A DNA stretch of 64,000 bases from NCBI GenBank assembly GCA_032871835.1, contig CM065299.1:45768706-45832705 (forward strand), given 5' to 3'. The position numbers were made by a program, and so were the translations under genes. Position 1 is the stretch's first letter. Every line of letters starts with the position of its first letter. The DNA is from Dipteronia dyeriana. Its lineage: Eukaryota; Streptophyta; Magnoliopsida; Sapindales; Sapindaceae. This document shows, piece by piece, positions 33,699 through 43,277 of the stretch. The notes below the pieces were generated by a model, which had not been told where the DNA came from, did no database searches, and worked only from the letters and a program-made list of their open reading frames with translations.

Positions 33699-36118
33699 TG
33701 TTAGGGTTATGCTCAATAGCAAGAGTGTAAAACTGTATTTGACAATCTTTTTATATTAATAAAGTGATTTCCGGTTTATCAAATCTTATAGAATTTATAG
33801 TTTAATTAATATAATTGTCAAAAGTAAATAATCATAAGGTCAAATGACTATGAGAAAAGAGGAATTGTTCGTACATCTGGATATGTATTAGGTAGACACA
33901 ATTTTTAGTTAGTCTTGAACAATATTCATAACTTAAGATAAAGGTTAAGTGCCTTTACCTTGTTAAAGTTGTAGATTCTTTTGCTAGCATTTGAGTGGGA
34001 TAAAATGTGTTATGATAATTCTAAAATCATCAAAGCATGGTGTCTTTGGGCAAAAGAATCTAGTGCACTAGGTGTATTGAATAGAATCATAGTAAATTAC
34101 TTTGTCTAGAATCGTCAGTGGATAAAAGTTTTCACTTGAAGACAATCGTAGAGTCTATCTCAATCCTGAGAAAAATAGACTTATGGTTACTAGTGTTATC
34201 ATTTGAGCTGTCACTAAGTACGATTATAAAGCATAATCTTTCCTCGATGGTTTGGTGGTATACATTTGTCAATCGACAGAGGACTTCATTTATAGATAAG
34301 AACATCGTGGCTCCATTTAGTAAATGTGAATAGAATATCATCATATGGATATCTTGAGGTATTGGATCTTAAATCTTAACGTTAAGTTCCCAATATTGTC
34401 TAGTGAATTATAGCTTCTGTTCAAGTCAAATATCCATGTTGAAAATGTGGTCATATGAGAAAATATGGTAACTAGGAGAGCTATAAGCGGTCTATAAGCT
34501 CTTAGCGATAACTGGTCTTCTTCACGAGGATACACTATCTCCAATAAGGTTGTCTAGGGTACGAATGAGGAACATTAACTTATTCTATCAATATTTAAGA
34601 GTTAAATTTTAGTCATTTAGTGGAATGACCTAAAATTAATAGATCGAACCGAAGTGAATCATTTGTTGATTGTGATTAGGTTATGTCTATTGAAGCTTAA
34701 ATTTAGATAGCTCGCTAAGATCCCTAATCCACATGAACTTGCTTAGATCACTTGATATATTCTACTAGACCAATTTCTTGGTCCATCAAGAATTTTTTTT
34801 GGATTTCAAAATCCAAAAGTTTTGGAGAGGTGCGGTCATGTAAGATACACGGTAACTCGTCAAGTACGTGGAATGGGGGGCCAAGGATGTGGAATTCCTT
34901 AGACGGCCCCACTAGGTTGCAATTAGTATTCCATTAGTACATTAAGAATATAATTTGCACATTTTAATTAAATGAGCTGTTTAAATTATATCAATATATT
35001 ATTTTAAGGCATGTGGACTTGTTTTTTTTAGTGATAATGGGTTTAGTTCGCATGTGAATTTTTTATTAAAGTCCAATGGACTTAATAAAATGGAAAAACA
35101 TTATATTATCCATAAATATATGCTTGGGTGGCAAGGCTTAAATAGTTAGCCTTATATATTGTTTTATTTTATTATTTAATTAAATAACAATTAATTAATT
35201 AATTAGTTAATTAAAAGTCAAAAACTTTTTCTAAGTAAGAGAAGGCCTCCTAGTGTCATACTATTGTTGGTAGTATGATATGTATCAAAGACTTTAATTG
35301 ATAAGTAGATAAATAAAAGAAATTTATTTATCTAGTTAAATTAGGAAGTCTTTGATATCTATCAAAACTCTATTTGACAACTGATTAAATTAGGAAGTTT
35401 TTGATAAAGTCACAATTAATTCTGAAATAATTTATTACACTAATGAGTTGGAATATGGTAGAATTATGAAAGTTCATAAGAGTCTTGGTGAAATAGAAAT
35501 CCTCTTTGCGTGAGGATTTGGCCACCTATATATATCACCGTCAACGAATTCGGCCAAGCCCTAGTGATCTAGAGAGAGAATTCGGCCAAGATAAGTTGTC
35601 CTGTGAGAGAATTTGGCCAATACAAGTTCTTGAGAGAGAGTTTTTTTTTTGCTTTAAAAAGTGTGTGAGAATTTGGCCAAGAGAAAAACAGAGAAAGAGA
35701 ATTTTGTTTTTGATAGTGCACTAGTAGCTCTTACATCAGAAGGCTTTGTGTACAACATCAAATTCGATTCACGCGAATTTCAATCAAAAGATTGTGAATT
35801 CACAAGTGACCAAATGTTCTTTGTTTTGTCTAGAAGGGTTATTGTGACTAACAAAAAGAAAAAAAAGTTTGTTTTTCCATCCTCAGGTACACAATTCAAA
35901 GAAAGAGAGCTTGTACACCTTAGTGATTCACGTTCGTGATTGGATTGGATGTGCTTGCGGTTTCAATTCGATGCAATATCAATCCTCACGTAAACAAGGT
36001 ACGATAACTCATATTTATATGTTAATTAATCATGGGGTTAAGGTCCATTCTTTTAAAGGAGTTTTTTTTTAAATATACCAATCGATATTTTCACTTTATC
36101 CGCGTGCTTTCTCTTACA
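33699..36118 (+). repeat. 3' LTR of A4
   Basis: 2420 bp, TGTTAGGG...CTTACA, the inverted homologue of the A1 LTR (2414 bp). It gives the best full-length view of the family LTR. ORFs at 34132-34344 (minus) and elsewhere are shared LTR sequence and not genes. Confidence 0.87.
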
Positions 36119-36650
36119 CCTCCATCGTTTTCCCTCTCTTCTCCTTGAACAGTCGGTTTACCAGTCATTGGTATTTAGCATTTGCATTTTAAAACTGAAC
36201 ATCATTACCTTATAACAGTAAAGACCTTGTGCAATGATGAAGCTGGTCTTATCTTGGACGACCGGGTGTATCATGATCTAGTTACACCCCAAAAAGGCAT
36301 CCATAAAGCTTATGAGCATCTTTCTGGCAGTCGAATCTACCAGTTAGTTAATTTTTGGTAGTGGGAAACTTTCCGTTGGGCAGGCACGGATGAGATCGGT
36401 ATATTCAATGCACATTCACCACTTCCCATTTGCCTTCATCACCATGACTACATTGGTGATCCATAATGGGTACTAGGATTCCCTAATGAACTTGGCTTTT
36501 AAAAGATTGTCTACCTCCTCTTGCACCACGACAATTCTTTCGGGGTTGAAATGTCATAGTTTCAGTTTGACCGGCTTGAATGTAGCATCCACCACCGATC
36601 TGTTTACTGCCAAATAAGCGGGATTCCCAGCATCTCACAGTGACTCTAGA
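36119..36650 (-). pseudogene. Tat-like Ty3/Gypsy reverse transcriptase fragment
   Basis: Read on the minus strand with frameshifts and stops. Motifs in order: NPERIVVVQEEVDNLLKAKF, MVMKANGKW, CIEYTDLIRACP (DLNKACP in relatives), LVDSTARKMLISFMDAFLG, IMIHPVVQDKTSFI, LYCYKVM, then LVNRLFKE and GKTME. These are the N-terminal half of a Gypsy RT; the YVDD box would follow but is cut by the A4 LTR at 36118. The LVDSTAG..LLSFMDAY..YNQI pattern is typical of the Tat/Ogre lineage. Non-functional. Confidence 0.85.
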
Positions 36651-37378
36651 AAAATACATCGCTAAGCTATCGAGGGAATTGTATTAGACCTTCATTCACT
36701 TCTTCATCTAGTGCAATTCCTATCTTCACCATCTTTGAGGGATCATCCCTTGATAGGTACATCAACGAGTTCTTCTACGGGGAACCCGCTAGCCCAGCCC
36801 CTCTCTTCTTCTTCTTCTTCTTCTTCAATCTCTTCTATAACTAGAACCTCTACTTTAGGCTCCTCCTCGGTCATTCCTGATTCTTTTTCACCACTTAGAT
36901 TCTCATGGTTTCTTCCTAAGAACTCCACCGTATGCATGACTGCCAGTTACGCACATTGCTTAACCAATGTAGTTGGGTTAATAGACACTGCATAGCACTT
37001 GTGTGCTGCTTGTTGGTCTTCTTGTACCTAACCTACCTTGCAACTCACTGGGAATTTTAGGACATTGTGGTAGATAGAGAGCACTCCATTGATTTATGAC
37101 AAGAAAGGCCTTCCTACGATAAATTTATAGGCAAACGGGTATCGTCCATAATGAAATCTACCGTGAGATTCTACTGGAGACACGCTTTCCTAATTATAAC
37201 TGGCAAGATTATTGAACCGATAAGTATCAATGATTCCCTAGCAAACCCATACAAAGGTGTGGTACAACTATTGTAGCAAGGGCTCTTTAGATTGAACTTC
37301 TAAATTGAATCCTTGAAGAGGATATCAACACTGCTTTCGATATCTATATGAACACGATAGACCAAATAATTGGCTATC
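36651..37378 (-). pseudogene. Gypsy protease and protease-RT linker
   Basis: Protease C-terminal half: AYKFIVGRPFL and NGVLSIYHNVLKFPVS (A..ILGRP.L....VVS..HL..KFP in relatives), near 37150-37030. The linker shows a Glu-rich run (about 36820-36790), then PVEELVDVPI, MVKIGIALDEEV and GLIQFPR, which matches the K.G..L...V...L..FL region before Gypsy RT. The active-site part lies at 37378-37290 (YRVHIDIESSVDILFKDS, with DIESS in place of DTGSS). The reading frame is split by the N element exactly here and resumes at 39871 upstream. Confidence 0.8.
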
Positions 37379-37383
37379 TGCAC
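37379..37383. other. Target-site duplication of N, left
   Basis: TGCAC, identical to 39866-39870. Confidence 0.8.
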
Positions 37384-37488
37384 TGAAAGTTCCCTAAAAA
37401 CGTGTGTGTCTATACCTAGAGGGGGGGGGGGGGGGTGATTAGGTTATAATCAAGTCAATTACCGATTTTTCTTGATTAGTCAATATTC
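37384..37488 (-). repeat. 3' LTR end fragment of N
   Basis: Matches 37695-37790 (AAGTTCCCTAAAAA, GTGTGTGT, TACCTAGAGGGG, AATCAAGTCAATTACC, TTCTTGATTAGTCAATATTC). Contains a 15-G homopolymer at 37421-37435, where the other copy has 6 G. Confidence 0.85.
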
Positions 37489-37680
37489 ATGAGATTCATC
37501 CCCTTATCAGAATCATTTTCCTAACTCTCAACTTTGGAGGTCAAATCTCCCTCTAACATCTCAATGCAACTCATGGTGTTTAATAAATGAGATGAATGCA
37601 AATGAATGCAACAACCAAATGCAAACAAATGCAAGACACAAAAACAAGAGCTTGAAACACCTAAGTATGTCTAGGAACCC

Positions 37681-37694
37681 GCTCTGATACCAAT
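37681..37694 (-). other. Primer-binding site of N
   Basis: Minus strand ATTGGTATCAGAGC directly after the LTR end. Confidence 0.85.
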
Positions 37695-39865
37695 TTAAAG
37701 TTCCCTAAAAATGTGTGTGTATATACCTAGAGGGGGGTGAATAGGTTTTAATCAAGTCAATTACCAATTTTTCTTGATTAGTCAATATTCTAAATTAACC
37801 CAATAGAACAAACGTACAACATCAAGTGTAAGGTGCGGAAATATAAATAACACAAGATGTATACGTGGAAACCCTTCAAATGGGAAAAACTACAGGCTGT
37901 TAAGTGCGCCACACTCGGTCACAGAAATCCACTATATGAATAAAAGGTTACACCCTCAAGTGATACTCGGACTCTAACTCTTGACAACCTCAAGCGATGG
38001 ACACCGCCACTCACCACTCACCACTCTTGGTTCAATCCCTAGTGATCTCTCCTGATCCACTACTCTTGCCATGAGCACCTCCTACTCTACCCCTCGGGTT
38101 TTTTACAGTAGATACCTGACCAATTGCTTGCCAACCTACCATTGGTTGCAAGACTAGAATTGCTTGTGCAACTTCACCTAGAAGCCACAAGACTTTGACA
38201 CTATGATGAGTACAACAACCTATGTGAATATGATGAAATATTCAAACTTTCTAATAATGCTAGGCAAAATACTAAATGCTTATCTAGGAATTTAAGAATG
38301 TCACTAAGTACAATTTTTAGATATCAATGTCTAAATGAATGTTCACGAAGACTTAACTAGATATAGCTATACAACATTATATCCTAGTTATCAAACAAAG
38401 CCATTTCAACATATGTTGTCATTAAGCATGGCATGGCATGGCATTAAATGCAATCATCAAAATGCAATCAGTATGACCTAATCAATAATGTCTAAATGGA
38501 ATGCATTGAGACTTAGCAAGAAGGGTAAATATGTCCTAAATTCAAGCTATCAACAAACAAACCCAATCATGTTATCAAGACTCTTAAATATATGCAATAA
38601 CTAGAGTCTAAGTATTTAATCAAGAAATAAAAACCTAATCTAGAGTAAGAAGAACAATAAAAGATATTCAATGAAGTTCTTACTTACCTAGTCATGAAAC
38701 CAAGAACACCCATGCTCATATGATGAAGAATGATGCAAGATGGAGATGGGTTTTGGGTTTGAGAGTTAATCAAGCTTTAATGAAGATTTCTCTCTCAATA
38801 AACTCTCTCTCTCACTCAAGGGTTCGTTTTTTAGAGTCATTAAAATGAAGAAGATGAGTTAAGGATGTATTTATAATGCCCAAGTGAAATGACATCGTTT
38901 TGGATGAAGAAAACAAAGTTTTGTCACGACCACTATGCATGATATGGCATAGGCAGCTGTCCAGACCACGCTCTGTGCAGCATGGCACGGCTAGACATTA
39001 CCACTACCTAGGTCGCTGGCTAGGCATGGTACCAAAAGAGGTCTAGGCTGCAGTACACGCCAGACTGCACAACAGCTCATGCTTCGAGCGACCCAAAACA
39101 TGACCAAAAGACATCCAAACCTTTCGTATATTATACCGTTGGAAAGGTCTGGAAGTGTAATTTCTACTCCAATTTACAAAACATGATATGAATGTCTGTA
39201 GATAAAGTTATGGTCATTTTAGTGATGAAAGGTTAGAAACGGACAACAACAGCGATGCCCTGTTTTTGTGGTCACTTTGGAGAATTCAAAATCAATCCAA
39301 ACGGTCATGAAATATTACGAATAATATACAGTTGGAAAGGTATGGGTGTCTATTTTGTACAGAATTTTGTAAAACTCATTTTGAATCATTGTATTAAAAT
39401 ATATGATCACAAGACCATACCAAGGTCAGTTTTGAAAAACATTTAAATCATTGAAGCAAACTCTTTTGAAACTGGACACCTTACTCCATATAACCAAACC
39501 AAGAGAAGAATGAGACATTCTCATATGGTCAGTCAATGAGCTAAAACAAGCACACCATCCTGCAAGGGGAACACAACACAATATTACACTTAAGTCTATA
39601 AATGAAGTGCAAGTGTGATTGTGAAGAGATGCACACATATAAGCAATATCAACACAAATGCAAGATCAACAAAGAATGCATGAGGTGTGTGTGTGCGCCT
39701 AAACTCTTCAAGAGGCAAATTCAAGGGAATATACCTTTTGCTCTTGAAGTCATGGAGATGCTTGGAAGCTTGCCAATGAGGACCAAAGCTACCCATTACA
39801 CAATCATCCCCAACGTGGTGTGGTTTGTCATGAAATAAACCAATCGTAAAACCAAGGTCCATATA
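37695..39865 (-). repeat. 5' LTR of N
   Basis: About 2.17 kb. On the minus strand it starts TATATGG (a decayed TGTAAAG-like start) followed by ATTGGTTTATTTCATGAC, close to the T LTR start (ATTGGCTTATTTCGTGAAC). It then has a GC-rich block (38930-39070), a TTATAAATA box (about 38875-38867), the TTTTTCCC..TTTGAAGGGTTTCC box (about 37890-37866) and the AACCTATTCACCCCCCTCTAGG end. It is a T-related Sirevirus-like LTR. Confidence 0.8.
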
Positions 39866-39870
39866 TGCAC
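39866..39870. other. Target-site duplication of N, right
   Basis: TGCAC, identical to 37379-37383. Confidence 0.8.
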
Positions 39871-40456
39871 TGTAACGACCATGGAATCATCTTAAATGTC
39901 CTCTTCAGTGAGGTGTAATTCAAAGTTATTAAATATCCTTATAGCTATAAGTTAAAAGATAAATATATGAGATATATTAGTATTTTGAGAAACTGATTAA
40001 AAAATATATAAAAAGAAAAACACATCAATGCACATAAAAGATTTAACAATAGCATGAAACCTAAAGTAGAAAAGGAGAGGTGTGGTGTGCGACCAGGAAA
40101 AGAAAGAAAGGAAAAAGTAAATATTGTTTTTTTTATTCATGGTGCCCGTATTCTCTACCTAGAAAACAAGTGTTGTTTTCATAATTTTCTTCTACCACCA
40201 TTCAGGTTCCTTAGTACCGTGATGCGCCCACATGCTATTGCCAATCGCGGGACATAGCGGGAAGATCTTGTGGTTCTAATCAGGAAGCAAATCTGAAAAG
40301 AAAAAAAGGAGATTTCAAATGCTGGTATGAAATAGTTTCATCTCATTCTTATTGTTTTTATTTATACAATACAAATAGGTTAGTTTATGATTGCTTAAAA
40401 GACAATTAAACTCTTTTTTTGTTGTGTAATATAAACCTGGGCACCAACATCACGTA
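39871..40456 (-). other. Gypsy gag-protease spacer with intron-like segment
   Basis: Directly at 39871 the minus strand gives the residues that continue into the protease across the N insertion. Further up no gag-pro homology is evident. Minus-strand 40457-40293 has the look of an intron: a GTACGTG start after TAG, a T-rich tract and TTTTCAG end, AT-rich throughout. The piece 40290-40130 is GC-richer and unassigned. It could be a captured fragment or a Tat-lineage intron. Confidence 0.35.
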
Positions 40457-40457
40457 C

Positions 40458-41570
40458 CTATTGTAAGAATTCAACCAAGAAATCCCCTCTTACCAATCCC
40501 TCGATTTGATTGTGAAGGCTGTAGCACTTCGATGTATCGTTCCCCACATCCTCATGGAAGTCACAATATTTGTAGTGATTCCACCGGTCGTCTGGTGCCT
40601 TTATAGAAATGGGCTTCTTGAGCAATCCCATGTCTCGGATGGCGAGGTATATTGTTTTGCAGGAAGCGTTGAGATGGGTGTAATGGTTGTACCCTTCCTC
40701 CTTCCTCGCTATCCTCGCTACTTTCCTCGAAGGCGGCGTTGCTCTTGTGGAGATCCTTTCGGATGGGTATCGCTCCCACTGTGAAGTGAAGAGAGGTGGC
40801 TAGTATATAGATCCATTGGGAGTTCGATTTTGAACCTTCTAAACCAGACCATCCCTATGTGCCTTCTTCTTTAGTCACTTTACAGATCGCAAGTCATCAT
40901 GCTCCATCTTGATTCTTAGCTACTCATCTATTTCTACCCGTTCTAGGTCCCTATGATAAGCCTCTTAGCACTTCTCGGGTAGGTGTTTGCAAAGGATCTT
41001 AGCAGTCGACCAGCCCACAGGTTTCTTCTGAAGTTTGTCAAGGTCTTTTTTTTTGCAAAACCCCTATTTGAATCACCTTTTTTTGGAATTTCTCCATGTA
41101 GGATCTCAATGACTCTCCACACTCCTATAACACATACTGGAGTAGGTTTTGATCCTTGAGGCGAGATTTGACTCCCTGGATCTTAGCATATAAATCAGTA
41201 ATTAAACATGTAAAAGAATCAGCACTACCCGGTTGTAACTTTTTGAAACTTGTCTTAGCACAATCAGTCAGAGTTTTTGGGAACATCATGCACATCGCGG
41301 ACTAAGTAGCATTCTGGACTTCTATCTGGTGCACGAAGCTCTCGAGTTTGCTTAATGGATCCTATATCCTAGAGAACTTTTCGATCGACATTTTAGACTT
41401 AAGAGGGAACTCTGCCTCTCTGATCCATCTCGAGAATGGTGCATTCATCAAACCTATGGATCCTTCTAGCTCTCCCCAATGCTTGCATTTCATCAACTCT
41501 TGAATCTCCTTGGACATCTTAGCTACTTGGTCACGTAGACGCTTGGATCTACCACTCTTTTCTCACCTTC
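40458..41570 (-). pseudogene. Tat-like Gypsy gag
   Basis: Minus-strand reading with stops and shifts. Capsid part near 41440-41000: FSRWIREAEFPLKSKMSIEK, DPLSKLESFVHQIEVQNAT, MCMMFPKTLTDCAKTSFKKL, QPGSADSF and ECGESLRSYMEKFQK. These match the retrotransposon gag core (DP..HL..Y......D...C..FP..L...A..WF..L..GSI.SF). C-terminal part near 40600-40466: HYKYCDFHEDVGNDTSKCYS and LHNQIEGLVR, the CDFH..GH.T..C..L...IE.LIR region of Tat gag. It is cut on the right by the S2 LTR at 41570. Dead. Confidence 0.82.
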
Positions 41571-43172
41571 CAAACACCATAACTTCGAAATTTGAACTCC
41601 ACTTTGAGTGATTCAAAGTTGGGAGTGTTCATCTATTCATCCTCCAACTTTTCTCTGAAGGTTTGAGTTAATTTTGCTGCTGTTTTGTTTTTGTATAATC
41701 ATATAAAAATGGAACTGCACCTAAATAACCTAAGGTATTGATTTTCTTTCAAAGTTTTCTTTTAAAACTTTGTCAATTTCCTTGGGTTTTCTTCTTCTAC
41801 ATATATTTGTATATTGTGAGTGTTTTGATTTGAGTTTTTAACTCTTTCAAAGCTAGGTTGAGTTTCAATTGAAATCATTTATGTTGAGTTGGGTTTTGAT
41901 TTTGCCTATGTTATCACAAGTATGGGATTCTATTCAGCTAGCTTTGATTCTAAGACTATTTGATGATCTTTGATTGATTGATTTTAAGAAAAATAGTTCC
42001 TCAACTGTATTAGGCTCTCTTGACCAAAATTCTCACATAATACTTGTGTTTATGTTCTTTTGGGCTATTCATGTGTTTTGGTTGAATCTATGAATAGGAA
42101 TATGCTCTAGAACTTTAGCTTAAATCTAATTGACATTGTCATATGATTTTAGCATGTTTTTGATTTGTGTGATTTAAACTTGATCTTGTGATTTAGTGAT
42201 TATATCTTGTTATTCAAGTTTAGATCTATACATGTATCTAGTTTGTGATTATTGTTTAACATATCTTACATGATCTAGATTGTTTATACATGCATGATTA
42301 ACTAGACTATATGTGATTTGTGCATTCATGCTCATGTCTAGTATTTTCCATAGGATGTGCTGATCATAGCATTCTATGTTGCGTGCTTGCTTGCGTTTTG
42401 CATTCATGATCATGCCTTGTGAAAAGAAAGTCTTGACAATAGGTGTGAGACCTATGGTGTTGAGCAAGAAGTCTTGGCAAGAGGTGTGAAGCCTTGGATT
42501 CTCGAGCAAGGAAGTCTTGGCTAGAAGTGTGAAGCCTTGGATAGTCGAGCAAAAAGTCTTTCCTAGAGTTAGGAGAACTCGGATAGGTGTGCAAGGAAGT
42601 CTTGACTAGAGTTGTGAGGACTTAGTTGAGCAAGAAGTCTTGCCTTAAGTCATAAGGATCCGGATAAGGTGAGCAAGGAAGTCTTGACAAGAGGTGTGAA
42701 GCCTCGGATTGTTGAGCCTAATGCGACAACTTCTAGAGTAGGATAAGAGGGTAGTTTCTAGGTGAAGAGGTCACTTAAGAGACTGCACTTGTCTTATCTA
42801 CTAGTGGATTTTTTTTGCCAGTGGCTGCTAGCCCGTGGAATGTTTCCTCTTTGGAGGTTTACCACGTTATATCTTGTGTCATCTTTTCTCTATCGCTATC
42901 TCTCTAATATTTGTATTGTGGATAGAACTCTCTATGTATGTTGACTTCCTTTCTATAAAATAGATTGTGTATGTGTTACAATTACTTGTTTGTATCACAC
43001 TTTACTTGTGTTTATATATTGATTAATTGTCTTTAATTAATATATATATTGTGATACAAGCAATCTAGAGGCACAAACTTTTGTTTGTTTCTAAGGGAGT
43101 CAAAAAAGTTGTCTAACCTATTCACCCCCCCTCTAGGTTAGCCTTGAGCATTTAACCGTGATTGTATTTTCA
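41571..43172 (+). repeat. 5' LTR of S2, 5'-truncated
   Basis: Collinear with 49509-51130 of the 3' LTR, starting at the CTCACCTTCCAAACACC block, so the first about 985 bp (U3, hairpin, TATA) are missing. It ends GTATTTTCA next to the primer site. Preceded by Gypsy gag DNA. Confidence 0.87.
42420..42720 (+). repeat. Minisatellite in S2 5' LTR
   Basis: About seven imperfect units of roughly 40-45 bp built on AAGTCTTGGCAAGAGGTGTG and AAGCCTTGGAT.GT.GAGCA, alternating with GTCATAAGGATCCGGATAAG units. The same array is found at 50375-50675 and 62310-62610. Confidence 0.75.
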
Positions 43173-43189
43173 ATTCGTATCAGAGCAGG
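43173..43189 (+). other. Primer-binding site of S2
   Basis: ATTCGTATCAGAGCAGG: the Met-tRNA site TTGGTATCAGAGC with one G-to-C change. Confidence 0.8.
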
Positions 43190-43277
43190 ACACTAGATTG
43201 CACTTAGTATGAATCTGGGGTGATACTTTCACGATTTTTGTAAGGCCTTTGAAGTCATTGGTTTACAAGATGATGTA

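Larger units (their letters stand above)
32375..36118 (+). mobile_element. Copia element A4, 5'-truncated
   Basis: Plus-strand A-family copy with RT, RNase H, PPT and complete 3' LTR. Everything upstream of RT is missing and replaced by the Athila/Tat-like DNA. The LTR 3' end abuts the RT of a minus-strand Gypsy element, so the insertion target was that Gypsy element; its other half is not on the left side, which implies a large deletion or rearrangement. Confidence 0.83.
37384..39865 (-). mobile_element. N: collapsed Sirevirus-like element inside Gypsy protease
   Basis: Minus-strand element: 5' LTR 37695-39865, primer site 37681-37694, about 190 bp of leader and gag start, then only about 105 bp of 3' LTR (37384-37488). 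A perfect TGCAC duplication flanks it, and removing it restores a continuous protease reading. Nearly all of the interior and of the 3' LTR was lost in one deletion. Confidence 0.82.

Noticed and set aside
39596..39862. 88-codon minus-strand ORF with hydrophobic tail
   Set aside because: It lies within the U3 end of the N LTR; nothing equivalent is open in the related T LTR.
42420..42720. Regularly spaced repeats that might suggest a CRISPR array
   Set aside because: Plant LTR context, no unique spacers between the units, and the same array appears in three LTR copies.
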